Positions 42,985-56,563 are shown, counted from the first letter of the stretch. The stretch is DNA of 64,000 nucleotides from Melastoma dodecandrum (GCA_029817715.1 JARUPY010000474.1:4836001-4900000); one strand, 5' to 3'. Notes: a model not told the origin generated them from the letters alone. Numbers and translations are program-made.

Positions 42985-43715
42985 ACTCAGTGAAAATCGC
43001 GGTTATCCGAGAATCTTCTATAGCAGGCAAGAACAATTCCCATGTATGCTTATCCAGAACAAAACTGTCGTCAACTGTGTTTACATCGTCCCCATTGATG
43101 TATGCATGGAAACCAAACGCTGATCTTTACCGACATGGAAAACCGAAATAAAAAACGCGGGGAGTCTCCGAGAACACGGCTTCGGAACCTTCACTTGCCG
43201 GGATCCAAAGTCACGCAGTTGATGGGAGGCTATAATGCTATCTAATCTTGGATATTACGCTTTTGTTCTTCAGTACTTTTAATTCAGAAAATACATAGAA
43301 GCACCAATTATTTGACCACATACATATATCTAACTATTGATCAGATGAGAAAAGGAAAAAAAGAAAAGAAAATATGTTTTAAGTTTCTGAATTTGTTAGT
43401 AGAGTTTTGATGATAGGAGATAAAAGAAAGGTAAGATTCTCTTTAAGTGGAAGTTAATTTTCTAACACCTTGTAGAATGTAACCTAAATATATTATGTTA
43501 TCTACCTATTATCGTAAATGACTTGATTAATCATCTTACTAAAATTCGCATAATGATCGTTTGATATTTTCAAGAGATTAATGCCACTACCAATGGCTAA
43601 ATTGCTTGTGATTGCGACGTAAATTCCCAATGCAAGTCCTTCCTTGCCCCTTGACTCCTCCTCAACAGTTCGAAAGGAGGGAACTTTAGCTCAGATCCCA
43701 CCACCTGTGGACAAG

Positions 43716-43814
43716 ATGAAAGCCGCCGCCCTCTCCTGTATAGGTTTGGTCGGACTCGCAATGATGGGTCTGAACCTCGCCCTCAACATCGCCAAGAAGG
43801 GAAGGAAGAGGTAA
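43716..43814 (+). pseudogene. 6-phosphogluconate dehydrogenase N-terminal relic
   Basis: A 32-codon frame, MKAAALSCIGLVGLAMMGL continuing NLALNIAKKG, then stop. It corresponds to the very start of plant 6-phosphogluconate dehydrogenase, whose N-terminal NADP-binding glycine motif reads IGLAGLAVMGQNLALNIAEKG. The AG following AAGG AAG and the next GTAAAA could be a leftover splice donor, but no further enzyme sequence is found downstream. The codon for Gln is changed and the third Gly context is altered. It is probably a copied gene fragment. Confidence 0.72.
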
Positions 43815-44634
43815 AACCACATATAAAACTAAGAAGATCGATGTAAAATGAAATAAAATAATTATTAATAAAAACTAGTTCCCTTATTAAGTTCGAAACT
43901 ATGCATAAGGTAAAAACTAGTTCCCTTATTACTAATTTATGAATTTTAATTATTAATAAGTATTAGATATAATTAAAAAACTTCGATTCGGGTTAAAAAA
44001 GACGTTGATGAGAAAAAAAAAACAAACAAATTTGATTTCTTCTATACATAATAAAATATTTTATGACCGTTATATACTGATTTTCTTGGTTATTTTAAAA
44101 TTTAAAGTCAAAATTATATATTTAAATTGGATGACTAAAATAATTTGTAGTAAAAATTTGAAGTAAAACATTTGTCCTATTTACCCTAGTAAATTATCTA
44201 TTAATTTTTAATAGTTACAAAAATAAGCAATTAAAAGGTATATAAACATAAATTTAGTTACAATCTGAATGTTTTTATTAATTTCCTTCCTTAAATAATA
44301 TTATGTAAAAATATTGTTAAGCGATAAAAAATAAAGATGTCATAATATATTGGAGTTTGGCTGTATGTTTAAATTGTGACAAATTATACCTACAAATACA
44401 AATTTTTCATAACTTATATTTATATCGTGACAAAAAAAAAATTTAATATTTGTCCCGATTATAAATTGTAATAAATATTCACTTTGTCTTCATATATATT
44501 TAAATTGATAAAAAAATTATTTTGTCAAAATAAGATTTATCTAAATAATTCAAAATTGTTGTATCTTTACATTTTACTTTTTAACACGCTCAACCCCTGG
44601 CTCTAATATTATTATTGTACGTAAAAGCATGCGG
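43815..44634. other. AT-rich intergenic DNA
   Basis: Very AT-rich, low-complexity sequence with no gene. It lies between the 6PGDH relic and the SINE-like unit. Confidence 0.5.
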
Positions 44635-44795
44635 TCCTTCCGAGGACACCAAGTGGCATAAGGTGGGTGGTGGGTGTTTAGAACATTGTCATGATTCCTA
44701 GTTCGAACCTCACCATGTACACTCCACTTGGATTAGATTTACGGTTGGTCTACTTGCTGGGCCTTTGGGTCTCAACTGAAATTGGACCTGCGTAC
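44635..44795 (+). mobile_element. SINE-like tRNA-derived element
   Basis: TGGCATAAGG at 44654-44663 matches the RNA polymerase III A box TRGYNNANNGG at every position, and GTTCGAACC at 44701-44709 matches the B box. The spacing is about 38 bases. The region between and after them does not fold as a functional tRNA in my reading, which fits a SINE rather than a tRNA gene. A GGGCCTTTGGGTCTC stretch follows (44760-44774), similar to the 3' part of plant Au-type SINEs. Ends and flanking duplication were not resolved. Confidence 0.5.
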
Positions 44796-44849
44796 AATAT
44801 GAAATCCTAACTGCCCTAAAAGCTCGAATGATGCGTGTATCGGATAAAC

Positions 44850-45667
44850 TCCAGCCATTTAGCCACTATTTGGCGAATTGTTATGATGAGATAGCAAGAG
44901 CTCATTGATGGAAACATTGTTAAAACGTCCGGTAAGAATCTGTCTTTGTAACCGGCTGCTAGTGGTTTCCTCTTCGTGTCTAGCCTTTTTGCTAGATGTC
45001 GAATGACAACATAACTATATTAGGTTTATTGTCAATAGTATCGACAATACGTGTTCGAAATCGGAATGGGCCATCTCAATATCGGAAGTACAGGCAATGT
45101 TGCTCTTGCACAAGAAACTGGTCCTTTACCACAAACGACAGTGATGAAATGAGAGTACGTGGGCGATTGTGGTTATAAGATATGTAATTGAAATAAACCT
45201 GTGGTTCCGAAACCGTACTCTCCGAAGTCAAGTCAAAAGTCATCGCCATCAAGACAACAAAGATAATTATTTAACTCGATCGTTCTTACATCTTACGAAA
45301 CACATAATTTGGAGAAGTCAGTTCCTAGGCCAGCCATTCGGCATGTTATTCTTGGGAGAACCACCGATTTTGTCAGACATTGATGGAAGGAACTAAGCAA
45401 GCAAGCTTTCCAGTGTCCCTATTAGGGGACGATCTCAATGCTTCCATTGACGTCGGTATGGCATCAGGCTATCGTCCGACCGACTGGCGGAATGTATTAT
45501 AGTCGATGATATCGAAAAAAGATGTTGGATTATGCGACTACCCACACATCGAAACCACGGTTTATTGAGTTTTATCGGTGTGGGAGGGAACTCCTCGATA
45601 TTGGCAAATTTTTATAATGCGACCACCAAAACTCTGTTCGCACACGATTTTTACTCTAATTTCCTGT
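44850..45667 (+). repeat. Two-copy dispersed repeat, copy B
   Basis: A partner of copy A at 41850-42984, in the same orientation and about 3 kb away. Similarity is patchy, around 75-85% by eye. The order of shared blocks is preserved, so it is one duplication event with later insertions and deletions. Confidence 0.75.
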
Positions 45668-46582
45668 GTCAGGGTGAAATGTAGACATTCATTTGTCCTG
45701 AGACTCCTCGGCCAGGCCGATGCCCGGAAGGAGAGTGACGGTTGCTCGACCGGCAGGACAACGTGCTCACAAGAACAAAGTCAAATGTTGACCACTTCTT
45801 CTCGATTTCGTCGCGCGGGTCATCTACAACTAGGAAGACAACTTGTGATATGGTTTAGAAGCATCGTGATCTCAGACAAAACCAAAACACCTGATGAAAT
45901 GCTTCCATGCTTCACGATGTACGTAAAATATATCAACACCTCCTTCCTTTTTGCCGCGTAGTCGTAAGGAGTTGTGAGTTTTAGTTAACTCGGAACTCCG
46001 AACAGGAAGTTATGAGGTTAATTTTGTCAGCGGTGGGCTGACATCCACCCCTCAAAAGGAGTTACATACATTCTGAATAAGTTTGCAGATCTGGAGACTT
46101 TTGGGAGTAACCATTTTGTTCTATCATATTGGTCTTTCGTTTGTTATGACGCACATAATTCTTTCCCTACCAAGTATCAAGAAAGACCAAAGTTTTGCGG
46201 GTTAATCGACATAAGAGTGTTGATAACATCATGAAGTAAACGTCACGAAAGGCATGGACGACGAAGTCTGCATTACTGTCTCATTGCTGTTAGCTCGTGT
46301 ACTAAATCAGAGAATTGCAAATATTCATGGCAAATTTGCTAGCTATTGCTGATGTTTTAAAGAGCTTTGATCTCTACACCTCCCCTTACTAATTATTATT
46401 TTTAATTCTAGGGTTTCAGGTCGTCTCTTCCTTGCCTTAAGTGTTTGTTATACCCTCCTCACCCTATTTAATCAACTCCTCTATCTTTCAACCCCATCCA
46501 CACCTTCCCGATTGTCTCATCGGACCTCGCTCCCCGGCAAAAGCCTTACTACTTCAGCCAGAGCTGGTTCTAGTCCTAAACC
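45668..46582 (+). promoter_or_regulatory. Upstream region of the C2H2 zinc-finger gene
   Basis: The proximal part has CTATTTAAT near 46462 as a possible TATA-like element, then a CT/CA-rich leader to the ATG at 46583. The distal part (45668-46350) shows nothing recognisable. Confidence 0.4.
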
Positions 46583-47269
46583 ATGGTTGCTGATCTACCG
46601 CTTCACTCTCTATTGAGCAAGGATGAAGCTGATGGGAGCCAGATCAACACTGATTTGGCGGAGGGTTCTTGGACGTGGAACCCTAACAGTGTCCAGGACG
46701 ATGATTCGTGGGAAGTCAAGGCTTTTGCCGAGGACACGAGCAGCATTATGGGCTCGACCTGGCCGCCAAGGTCGTACACTTGCACGTTCTGCCGGAGGGA
46801 GTTTAGGTCAGCCCAGGCGCTCGGTGGCCACATGAATGTCCACCGGAAGGACCGCGCGAGGCTCAACCAATCACAGTTCCTGAATCCCTTCCACAACCTG
46901 ATGTCGGCATCCTCCTCGTCCCACACAATTCCGACCAACCAAGAGATTGCACCCGGCAGCGGACTATGCGTCCTGTACCAATTGCCACACGCGAATGGCA
47001 TCTTTGCCCCGATCAGAATGAGCGCCCCGTGCCTCGACCCTTCCTCCTCCTCTTCATCCCAAACATTTGTTCTGGTCCCACCCAACGCCTCCAGTCCAGT
47101 GCCTCATCCTCCAGACACCAATCTCCAGAGGCAACCATATCCATGGGACACCGTCGACTTGTCTCCTCAGCGGAGCTCACACGGCGTCGTCGCGAACAAA
47201 GGAAAGGGAGGCGATCGCGTGGACTTCAAGGAGGAAGAGATCGACCTCGAGCTCCGTCTCGGGAAGTAA
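46583..47269 (+). CDS. SUPERMAN/ZFP10-type single C2H2 zinc-finger transcriptional repressor
   Basis: An intronless 228-codon gene. The plant C2H2 finger is [23 protein letters not shown] at about residues 65-87, with Cys67, Cys70, His83 and His87 and the QALGGH signature, followed by the basic RKDRARL. The C-terminus carries an EAR repression motif, DLELRL, four residues from the end of the body. The W(S/T)[11 protein letters not shown] context is that of the SUPERMAN/RABBIT EARS/ZFP10/ZFP11 group. These proteins bind DNA and recruit TOPLESS co-repressors in floral and shoot development. The middle is Ser/Pro-rich. Which member this is cannot be fixed without a tree; the length is near that of ZFP10/RBE. 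Confidence 0.9.
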   Translation: MVADLPLHSLLSKDEADGSQINTDLAEGSWTWNPNSVQDDDSWEVKAFAEDTSSIMGSTWPPRSYTCTFCRREFRSAQALGGHMNVHRKDRARLNQSQFLNPFHNLMSASSSSHTIPTNQEIAPGSGLCVLYQLPHANGIFAPIRMSAPCLDPSSSSSSQTFVLVPPNASSPVPHPPDTNLQRQPYPWDTVDLSPQRSSHGVVANKGKGGDRVDFKEEEIDLELRLGK

Positions 47270-50200
47270 GCAGATTGAGTAACCGACATGAGGTCGAAAT
47301 GTTAATATAAATGCTCTCCACTTATGGGGAGATGAAAAGGAAGAAGCTGCATAAAGATGGGGGACTTAAAGCTCCCCAGAAAGCAATGAAAGCAAGCCCT
47401 TATCGCGTAATTTCTCTTTGTGATTTGCTTCTTGGTTGTGTTTTGTGCGTTGACATTGGATTATTCCATTATTCAAAAGATTTTCTTTTATTTAATTTTG
47501 TTACCAAGGGTTTATTAAAGAAGGAGGGTTGGATTAAGGGGAGGGAAAGGGGTTTCCTTTCCTTAAGACATAAGAAGATGGAGCAAAAGTGTTGTGCAGT
47601 GGGATGTCATTTTCGTATACAGATTTCTCATTAAAGCCTGGGCATAAATTTCTGTGAAGAGATTGACATCCATGTTTTTTCCCTTTTTAATAATAATAAT
47701 AATAATAAAATAACAATATGAGGCATGAAAGTGCCAATTCTGTGTTGGCATATTTAAGGAAGTGTGTCATGAATGGTGCAGGGTCGACTCAACCCCTCTC
47801 CATTCATCCACCCAACAAAAAATTTCTTGTAAATGCCATGAAACCTACTCTCACCATTTTCATCATCTTTTTTTTTTTTTAGTATTTCTCTCTTTTTTCT
47901 TTTACTTCCTTTCTTTTCACGAATGGCATTTTTCATGTCCTGTCCGGTTCTTGCGAATCACAAGCCTCCTTAAATGGCTGCTGATATGTCCAGATTAATA
48001 CCAATTAACTTCTGATTAGTGTGATTTCACGAGGAGATCTTGTTTATCAAGTAGACTGATTTTTGGACTATAAATTTGAAGCCCATGAAGTCTAACTAGC
48101 AGTACTTCATCACAAGTCACTGAAGGTAAGTCAGATGACATCTCAGGCGAGAGACGATTGAGGAGTGGATTGAAGATGTTCGACCAGTCGATGGAAGAAT
48201 CGAATAAAGAAGAATTGCTCCGATTCCATATTTGAGCATGTGTATCATGTAGCAGTTCTTTCCGAATTTTATGCACTAAAAGCAGTTGCTAACTGTGGTT
48301 ACTGTCAGTCAGTGATGATTATCAGGGGATAAGATTAATGTACAGTATAAATAGTCTAAGTTTTCCCTTGAAAAAAGAAAGACAATCATTTCAGACCTCG
48401 AGAGAAAGGCATTTTGTCGTAACGTCCTCTTAATGTATTTCATGTGTAATCTCTTCATTGCAATTATGTGTTTACTGTAATTTAAGTAATCATTCGTTCT
48501 TGAATCTTGGTTAATTGTTTTTTTTTTAATTTATAACGACCACATTTTTTGAATTCATACTTTAAGTTAATATCACAGCGTGTTTAATCTTTCGCTCGTA
48601 AATCGATACGGCGAGGTATCCCTACCTTAAAAAATGGTATATAAAAAAAGGCATGATACGATGTTGTCACGACGAGATCGATGATCCACCCATGTAAAAG
48701 AGAGAACATAGGAATCCCCTCCTTGATTAAGGATGTAAGATTTTTGTTTGCTTTTTAGGGAAGTAAATCGAGAGTAAAATCTAAAAATCCCTGTGAAGGG
48801 GGGGGGGGGACAGTTGCGAAGCAGCTTGTGGAAATTCGAGGGTGAGTGTTGGTCACAGTCTCAGCCCGCCTGCCTGCCCTGCTGGTGTCGTTTCCTTTGG
48901 ACATTATTATTTTTTCTTTCCTTACCCTCACTCCCTTTGCACATGGCGGTTCCTTTTCTTCCCCTACAATCATACTTCTTTTCCCTCTTCAATGATTCTT
49001 TTCCTTTCATTTTTTCCTCCCACTCCAAGTAAAGGGAAGCAGAAAACAGACATTCTCCCCCCTCACCCGTCAGGATCACGAAAACATTTAATGCATTTTG
49101 GGTTGGGTTTTTGGGGGGCAAATTTCTATGCAGAAGAATGCGAGCAGCACAAAGACTATCATCATCATCATGATTCAAGAATTGAATATGGTAAGGAAGC
49201 CGGAGGGAAGTGATGGGAATGGAGCCATTACTAATAATGGGAGATGTCGGAAGTTTTTCAATGGATCGCGAATTGGATCCGGACAGACATCTCAGACAAC
49301 CAAATCTATGATAATAGCCTAGGGAGCATGTCGTTCGTCGTATAAAACTCATCCACATAACATTACCCTCGTGGCCACACCCCACAAAAGATCAATAAAA
49401 GCTTGCTGTCACAACTCGAGAAACTTTACGTGAATTCCATTTTTATTTATTTATTTTCAAGCTGATTTAAAAATCGGCCATAAAGATAGATGATATAGCC
49501 ATTTTTATACTCGTTCTTCCGGTCGACATAATAGGACACGGGAGTTGGTCCCCTCTTTTATCGTTGGCTTCCACATCATGATCTATCTGTGTGTTGCGTA
49601 TATGCAAAGGCCCCTATCTTGTCGACCCATCCAACCCCCCCAAAAAAAATAAATTCAATTCCAGTAATATCTCACACCAAGTCCTCCTCTCTGCCATCAC
49701 AAATATTTACATGGCCTCTTTCTTTTTGAGGGAGGGAGGGGGGGAGCAGAGGAAAGGGAAGTCATGATTCCCCTGGTGGATGACCGCATCTCCTGACAAC
49801 TTAAAAGGGTTTGTGTTTGTGTGTGTTAAATGTCTGATCGATCCTATACTCTGTGAAAGAAAATCGAAAAAGATTCGGGCTGTCTGACTGTTAAAAAAAA
49901 GTTTTAATCATGAAGACAAACTTCTTTTTCTTTTGTTGTAGATGTTGTGTTTTGGAGAAGTCAATTTCTAGGAAGAGTGTGGGGGGAAAGGTGAAATGTC
50001 GTGGTCATTGTCATCTGCTAAATCTCTGCATGCATTGGCTCGGCTCGGCTCGTCTCGTTCCCCCCCCCCCACCCCCCCCAACCACACACACCCACTCTTA
50101 CCTCTCTCCCATTGTCCCACTCCCCTGCAATCATTGCCTTCCCCCCATCTTTTCTTCTTTTATCCTCCCAAAATATCATCCCCCCCCAACCCTCCACCTC

Positions 50201-53200
50201 GTTATTATTTAAACGGGCCAGTAAAAGCCCAATGGGCTATCTAAATGGGCCTGAAAAGCCCATCATGTGGTTCTCCAATGGCCCCAGCTAATGCTCCCCC
50301 CATCCCAAGAGTAGGGATTTCTTGTTTGCATCCCATTTCTTTATAGAATGCTGCTACAACCAAGTGAAAAATGGCTCGGTAAAAAGGAGGCTGCAACAAT
50401 CCTTCACATGGGGAGCATTATATCGATATTAATTTGGAGTTAAACAATGCTTCGTTCTTCGGGAGATCACACAGGTGATCACATGTTAAGCAGTTACCAA
50501 ACGGGCAGTAACCTTTCACAAAAAAAAAGTCCTCTCGGGAGGCTTCCTTTCGAGTTTGGGCGATTGGCCGGAGGAGGATCGGATGATGACCGAGTTCAGA
50601 TGTTCGACTAAGTCCTTTTTCTGAATGTCTTCGCTGGATTTCTTCACTTTTGTGAAGTTCTGCTGTTTCAAGAGGCACCCACATGCTTCAAAGGTCGAAC
50701 TAACAGTCGACACGCTGACGATATTGCCGGTGCTTGAGTGTGTTGCGAGTTTGGGGCCCCTGTATGATCGACCACCACTCCTCAATTATTATCGACATCG
50801 AGGCGCGTCTCTCTGAATCCATTTTTTTATACTAAGGACCCGAACTTTTTTTTTTTCTTTCTTTGATTAGGTGGATAGTAAAACATAGACACAAGACGAC
50901 GAAACTGGAGTTATTGTCAAGTGATGATGGGATGGAGGGCGTGATGAGCCACGAGTTCAATGTTGTCAATTTTACTCACATCGATTTTTATTTATTCATT
51001 TCCCTTTTTTAATTTTTAAGGGCCCTCACGAAACTTAAAAATAAAAATAAAAGGAAAGAAAGAAAGAAGAGAAACATTTTGTCCCCAAAAGAGGGTGACA
51101 TCGTGGGAATTTTAACACCCTATCGGCATGTCCAATCCATTTCTGCACATGCAATCCAGATTCATCCATTCTTCTCATCATTTGAAAGACTTGTCCATTT
51201 CTTTAATTATTCTTTTTCGACTCCTTATTATTACTCCTTAGGTATTTAGTTTTTCAATTGGTAAAAAAATAAGTAAAGAAAAAAAACTTGAAAAAACTTG
51301 AAAACATCACTCCTTTACTAATGCCATGACTAGTTTTCAATTGGGCTAAACCAAAAACCTTAGATAACTGGTTTGTTTTAAGAACCGGGTTTGTCCACCA
51401 AGACATAGTTATAGTATATGATAACAACTCCTCACAAAGGCACCAACCTAAGGTTGAAGAAGTTTAGAGTTTGATGAAAGGTTGGTTCTCTCTGGGAGTT
51501 TTTGCTTTAATTGAAACTCGAATTCATTTCAGAGATTTAGTTAATAGGGCGAGAGCTGAGGGGAATCCTATTGAGGAACAAGTGGGTCTTTTTTTTTTTA
51601 ATTCCAAATCGTTGGAGCCGCCCAATTTGAAACGGACCAACACAATTCATATTATATATAAATTTCATAGTGATGATTGATTAGATGGGGGTGTCTCTCA
51701 CCGCTTAAAGGGAGTATATTTTTTAAGGGTTTTGTTAGCGAGTGTCACTCGCGGGACCTCTAAAAATAGTAAATTTTATGTTTTCAAAGTTATTTAATAT
51801 AATTTATTAATTCAATGTTTAATTAAATAAAAAAAGTTAGCACTAATAACAAAATTCCTTTTTTAATAGTCGATAATGATGAAGAATTTAATGGAAAAGG
51901 AGTGATGAGTTCAAAGCTGCGGGAATCAAGAAAGTGTACCCTCCCTCCCTCCCTTCGCTCTTTCTTTTTCTGCAAATATGACCGTGTCGTGGCCACCACT
52001 AAACTAATAGTTAGTGACAACTTTATTTTAACTGTGTTTTGCTGTTTCCGAATATTTAATAAAAGTCCGAACCCTTAATAAAATAATTTCTGATTGGATA
52101 GGGCAAGTCTAGGCCTTATATATATATTTGGAGAGTAAGACCGGGTAAAATTGTTAAACAACAACTCCAAATGTGCTCATTAGACAATGATTGTTTGCGG
52201 TATAAATTATCTCTTTTTCTGTAGATTTATTTATTACTAAAATAATATTAGTATTTCGATAAAATAAGTTGATTGTTCGTGTAGTTATAAAACAATATCC
52301 GCAGAAACAGTAAGTATGTAGCCCCAAATAACAACTATTAGTTTAGTTAAAAGAAAGATGCATTAGTTAATTAACTGTCCTGAGCTTTTCTTTTGTTCGA
52401 AATATTCAATGTAGTTCCTGATTATTTATGTTAAATTTTGTCTGTTCCCTCAATCATTTTCTTTTGAAAATTTTAATAACATCGTGATTAGATTAGATGA
52501 CGTGTGATTCATCTTAATCCCGTGCGTATTATCTCTAAATGAAAGGTTATCTAAGGAGAGGGTACTGCTTTTCGTCCTCGGAAGGAATAAAACTACAGTG
52601 AAGCAAAACACCATTAAGAAAAAAGGTTCTCGTTACTATTAATTTAAAGAAAACTTGAGGGGACCTCGGACACGACGATCGCGATTAACAGCGATTCATT
52701 GCTGGCATCGCGTCCGCTATGTACCACGAGTCGTTGTTTTCATCGAAGGGAAAAAAGATTAAATCGCTAATAATGAATTGGCCTTGGAGTCTTACTTAAT
52801 CCCTCCATCAAAACACAGTATGTGACAACTGCCATTAGAGAGCAAGTTTTACAAAGACATGACACAAAACAAAAGATGATAATAATGTCAGTCAACTGTT
52901 GGAATTGGAGAACAAAAACAAAACATAAAACTCGAGATTCCTTCTCCATGTGTTTGTTCACACTGTCTCCTCCTTGGATATAGCCCTCGCACAAAAAAAC
53001 TAAACCCATCAAAATTTAGACCGATTGGTTTTAGTTCTCAACACAGGAGACGTCGAGGCTTTTTCTTAGGGTTTTTCCCATCAGAGACACTAAAAAAAAA
53101 CGACCGAGTAATGTAATTTTCTCATGAGAAGTTGCCATTTTTTTGCTGTCAATAAGGTGGAATCGTGAAATTAAACTCGGAGCATTAATTTGTCTCGACC

Positions 53201-53500
53201 AATGTTATAAAAATTCGAGCTCCATGCTCACACGAAATGGTAATCGATTTTTATTTTGGGGTTAAAAATAGAAATTGGTAATGGGGGGAACTCACAGTTA
53301 TCGAATGTTCAAAAGGCAGAAAGCATCTTTTATTATTACAGTGTGCAGACATACAGAGAGGAAGGGAGGAGGTAAAACGAAACAAACAAGAGAATAGCCC
53401 GAAATTTAAGGAAGGGGGAAAAAAGATGGGGCACCACCACCAAACTTCGACAATTCCCAAGACGAAAGCTTGGAGCAAAGGTATTAAATACCTCTCCCCC

Positions 53501-53527
53501 ACTACTACTACTACTACTACTACTACT
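53501..53527 (+). repeat. (ACT)9 microsatellite
   Basis: Nine perfect ACT units, followed by CCTCCTC. Confidence 0.9.
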
Positions 53528-54169
53528 CCTCCTCTTGTAATTTATTATTTATTGATGTCCCGCAGCATGTCATGTTAGCTGCGATGAATGACAGCAAGCA
53601 GATAGAAAAGAGCAGGCATTCATTCATTCATTCCAAGCAAAATGCTCTGAGAAGGGAAAAGGAGGCAAATGCTCCTCCTAGGGTTTCACAATCGGAAGCT
53701 CCACCCCTAATTTTTTTTAATCATTTTCTAAAACACTAGCGCCACAACTACTACATTACATGGTGCTCGTTCTCTCAATGGAGGTGGTGGTGGCTGATGG
53801 CCGACAGCGTGACGGTGGCGCAGACAAAATTCTGCTACTTTCGGACCTTCTGACCAGCACACGACTCCCTTCCGTCATCCATTTTTAACTTTGCAACAAA
53901 AGTAATAGCCCGACGTTTCGTTTTTATCAAAGGCTAATCACGAATTTATTCTCCCCTGGTAAGATGTAATGCTGAAGCTTAATCGCTTGCAATCACTTTA
54001 TGCCCCCCCCCCCAACCCCCACGGATCAAAATACGAAGAAGAAGCACGCCTCGTCCTCGTTCCATCCCCCCCCCCCCCTCCCCCAAACCAACAATGTCAT
54101 ACTTTATTCTTTCCCTTAACCCCAGCCACACAATCCGAAATTATTTGTTATTCCAAATAAAGTAGGCGT

Positions 54170-54192
54170 CCCCCCCCCCCCAAAAAAAAAAA
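54170..54192 (+). repeat. C12A11 tract
   Basis: Twelve C followed directly by eleven A. It is one of several such junctions in this region. Confidence 0.85.
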
Positions 54193-55953
54193 TAATTAGT
54201 AACCAAACCACTCGCTAGCTATGTACTATTTGTGCCCGGTCCATCCTGACTAAGAAAGGAAGAGATATTTCAAGTGCCCACGCACAATCAATCCATCCGT
54301 TGGGTGTCGAAAATTGACTGTCTTAATGGGTCGTCGTCTCATAATTTGTTACTTTCGATTAATTAATGAACAAGGTGGCATATCTGCTCACTTCAACACC
54401 TTTGGAATAATCTCTAACTTTGATCTTAAATTATATAATCTGTAAATGAAAAAAAGTAAAACGAAGACAATAGTGGCGGTAGTGATCCGGGGTTTGGGTA
54501 TCGTATTTATCAAAATGTTTAAATTTAGCGGACTCGTCCGAACACGTAACTAGTGCGCATCGCCCCTGCCTCTCGGTTGTCCCGGTCAACGTAAAACGAC
54601 ACCATGCTATATCATTAATTTTTCTCGACCAAAGGTTGACGTTAATGCCTTTTTTATTTCTGTTTTAATGTTTCGTGTTAGTTTAGACTATGTTTTGATA
54701 CGACCATGTTGCCATGTTTTGGTCTAAATAACATTTTTTGTTTGGAATAAAAAGTTGAGAGATGCTTGACGTAGAATTAATTAATGATAATCACGACGAG
54801 TTTTTTTAGTTTTTATGATAGTTTTAATTCTTTAATTCAACATCAAGTGATGCTTGCTTGGGGTTATAGTAAAGGAAAAGGCTTTCACTAATCTCGCCAC
54901 GGGTAAGGCGCCGGGGGGGTTTGGATTTACCTTCCCTTTTGTCCTAATTTCTCTACTTTGCTTTCCCCAATGCCATTCCTCATTTGTTCTTTTTTTCATA
55001 AAAGAAATTAACAAGCAACAAGCGTAAATAAATATAAGAGGAAGTGTTAATATAATAGCATATATAATAAAAATTTGATTATATTTATTATGAGGGATTG
55101 ATATAAATGTCAAACATGATCAATATTTCGTTAGAAAGGTGAATTGGGCAAGTGATATATAAGAGCGGGGCAAAGTGAAGAAAGGAGACGGCCAAAAGAA
55201 GGCCGTCCGGGGTGGGATAGGGAGGAAAAGACATTGTTTATGGACATGCCAACTTTCCCTACCATCATCATCTTCTTTCTTAGTCATCTCCACCCTACAA
55301 TCTAATCTAATAGCAATGTTACTTTAATTTAGAAAATAAAAATTACCAAATACAGCGAAATAGTTTAAAAAAATTTCTTTATTGTCGTCTGTAAGGTTGC
55401 TACTTCGATTAAAGAGTTTTTGGCATCACAAAATTTCACTAATTGAAATAACGAAATCGCTATTTCAAATAGCAAGTAGGTTGCGATAATAAAATAATTT
55501 TTAAATTAGATAAAAAATTTTTTTTAAGGATAACAAAACCCTAAAACCTAATTCCTCTGCATCAAATTAATCAGAAAGGAAAAGGGAAAGCCATGGGGCG
55601 ATGATGGCGTTGGAGACGTTGGCTCGAGGGTTTGCTCCTTGGAATGGTAAAGAGAATCCCACGACCTTGGGATAATGAAAAGGGTTTTACTTATCAGGAA
55701 TGCCTCAGAGTTCATTGATTTCCTTCATTAAATTCAATTTAGAGGGCAATTAAGTTAATAAGATACTATGAGTTCTGTGTTTTGTGGGTAATATAATTTC
55801 TTGTTCTAGAACACAAAATTACAAGGATACATCTGATTATTTCCCTCAATTAAGTGGTGATTACGTGTGTGTTCGTCCTCTATTATTCACGGACAACGGT
55901 TGTGTTTTCTTGTCTCCATCATCAAGTTGTCGGACAGAGCAACCAAGCTTTTA

Positions 55954-55983
55954 CCCCCCCCCCCCCCCAAAAAAAAAAAAAAA
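55954..55983 (+). repeat. C15A15 tract
   Basis: Fifteen C followed directly by fifteen A. Confidence 0.85.
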
Positions 55984-56525
55984 TCCATCCACCCTATTAA
56001 ATTTAATTAATCATCCTCATCATTATCATTATACAAAATTCCTCAAACAACCTATAAGCTGCCGCCGAGGGATAGATTATTTTTAAAAAATGAATATATA
56101 TTTAGTTATTCTTCGTGTCTAAAATCCTCGTCCATTTGTATTGGCTCAATAATTTGTTCTTTGTTAAGTTCCGCTCGAACTAATAATTTTTTTTGAAATA
56201 CGGAAGAATCCAACGTAGCCGAAAAACACAAGCTACATAGGAACACAGATTCAATCATCATCCGGGTCGTCATTCGACAGCATCCAAATTATTTATTTAT
56301 TTTTTTTTTATAACCCAAAAAGCAAAAACCCTTCGATCTCATCTCAACCCCAAAACCTTTAGCAATTACCCCACTTGTCTCTCTCCCAATCTTCTTTTAA
56401 CTTTTCTCTCATCACCATCTTCTTCTTCTTCTTCTTCTCCTTGCCTTCTCCACACTCTATTACCGCCCCCTTCACCCCTTCTTCCGACCAGAAACCTCGT
56501 TTTATCCGTTTAGTGCTTGCAAGAA

Positions 56526-56532
56526 CCCCCCC

Positions 56533-56559
<27 letters not shown>
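56526..56559 (+). repeat. C18A16 tract
   Basis: Eighteen C followed directly by sixteen A, about 245 bases upstream of the AHL start codon, probably in its leader or proximal promoter. Confidence 0.85.

Positions 56560-56563
<4 letters not shown>

Noticed and set aside
50418..50785. Two overlapping minus-strand frames of 88-89 codons
   Set aside because: They look moderately protein-like but have no motif, no introns that extend them and no neighbours to support them.
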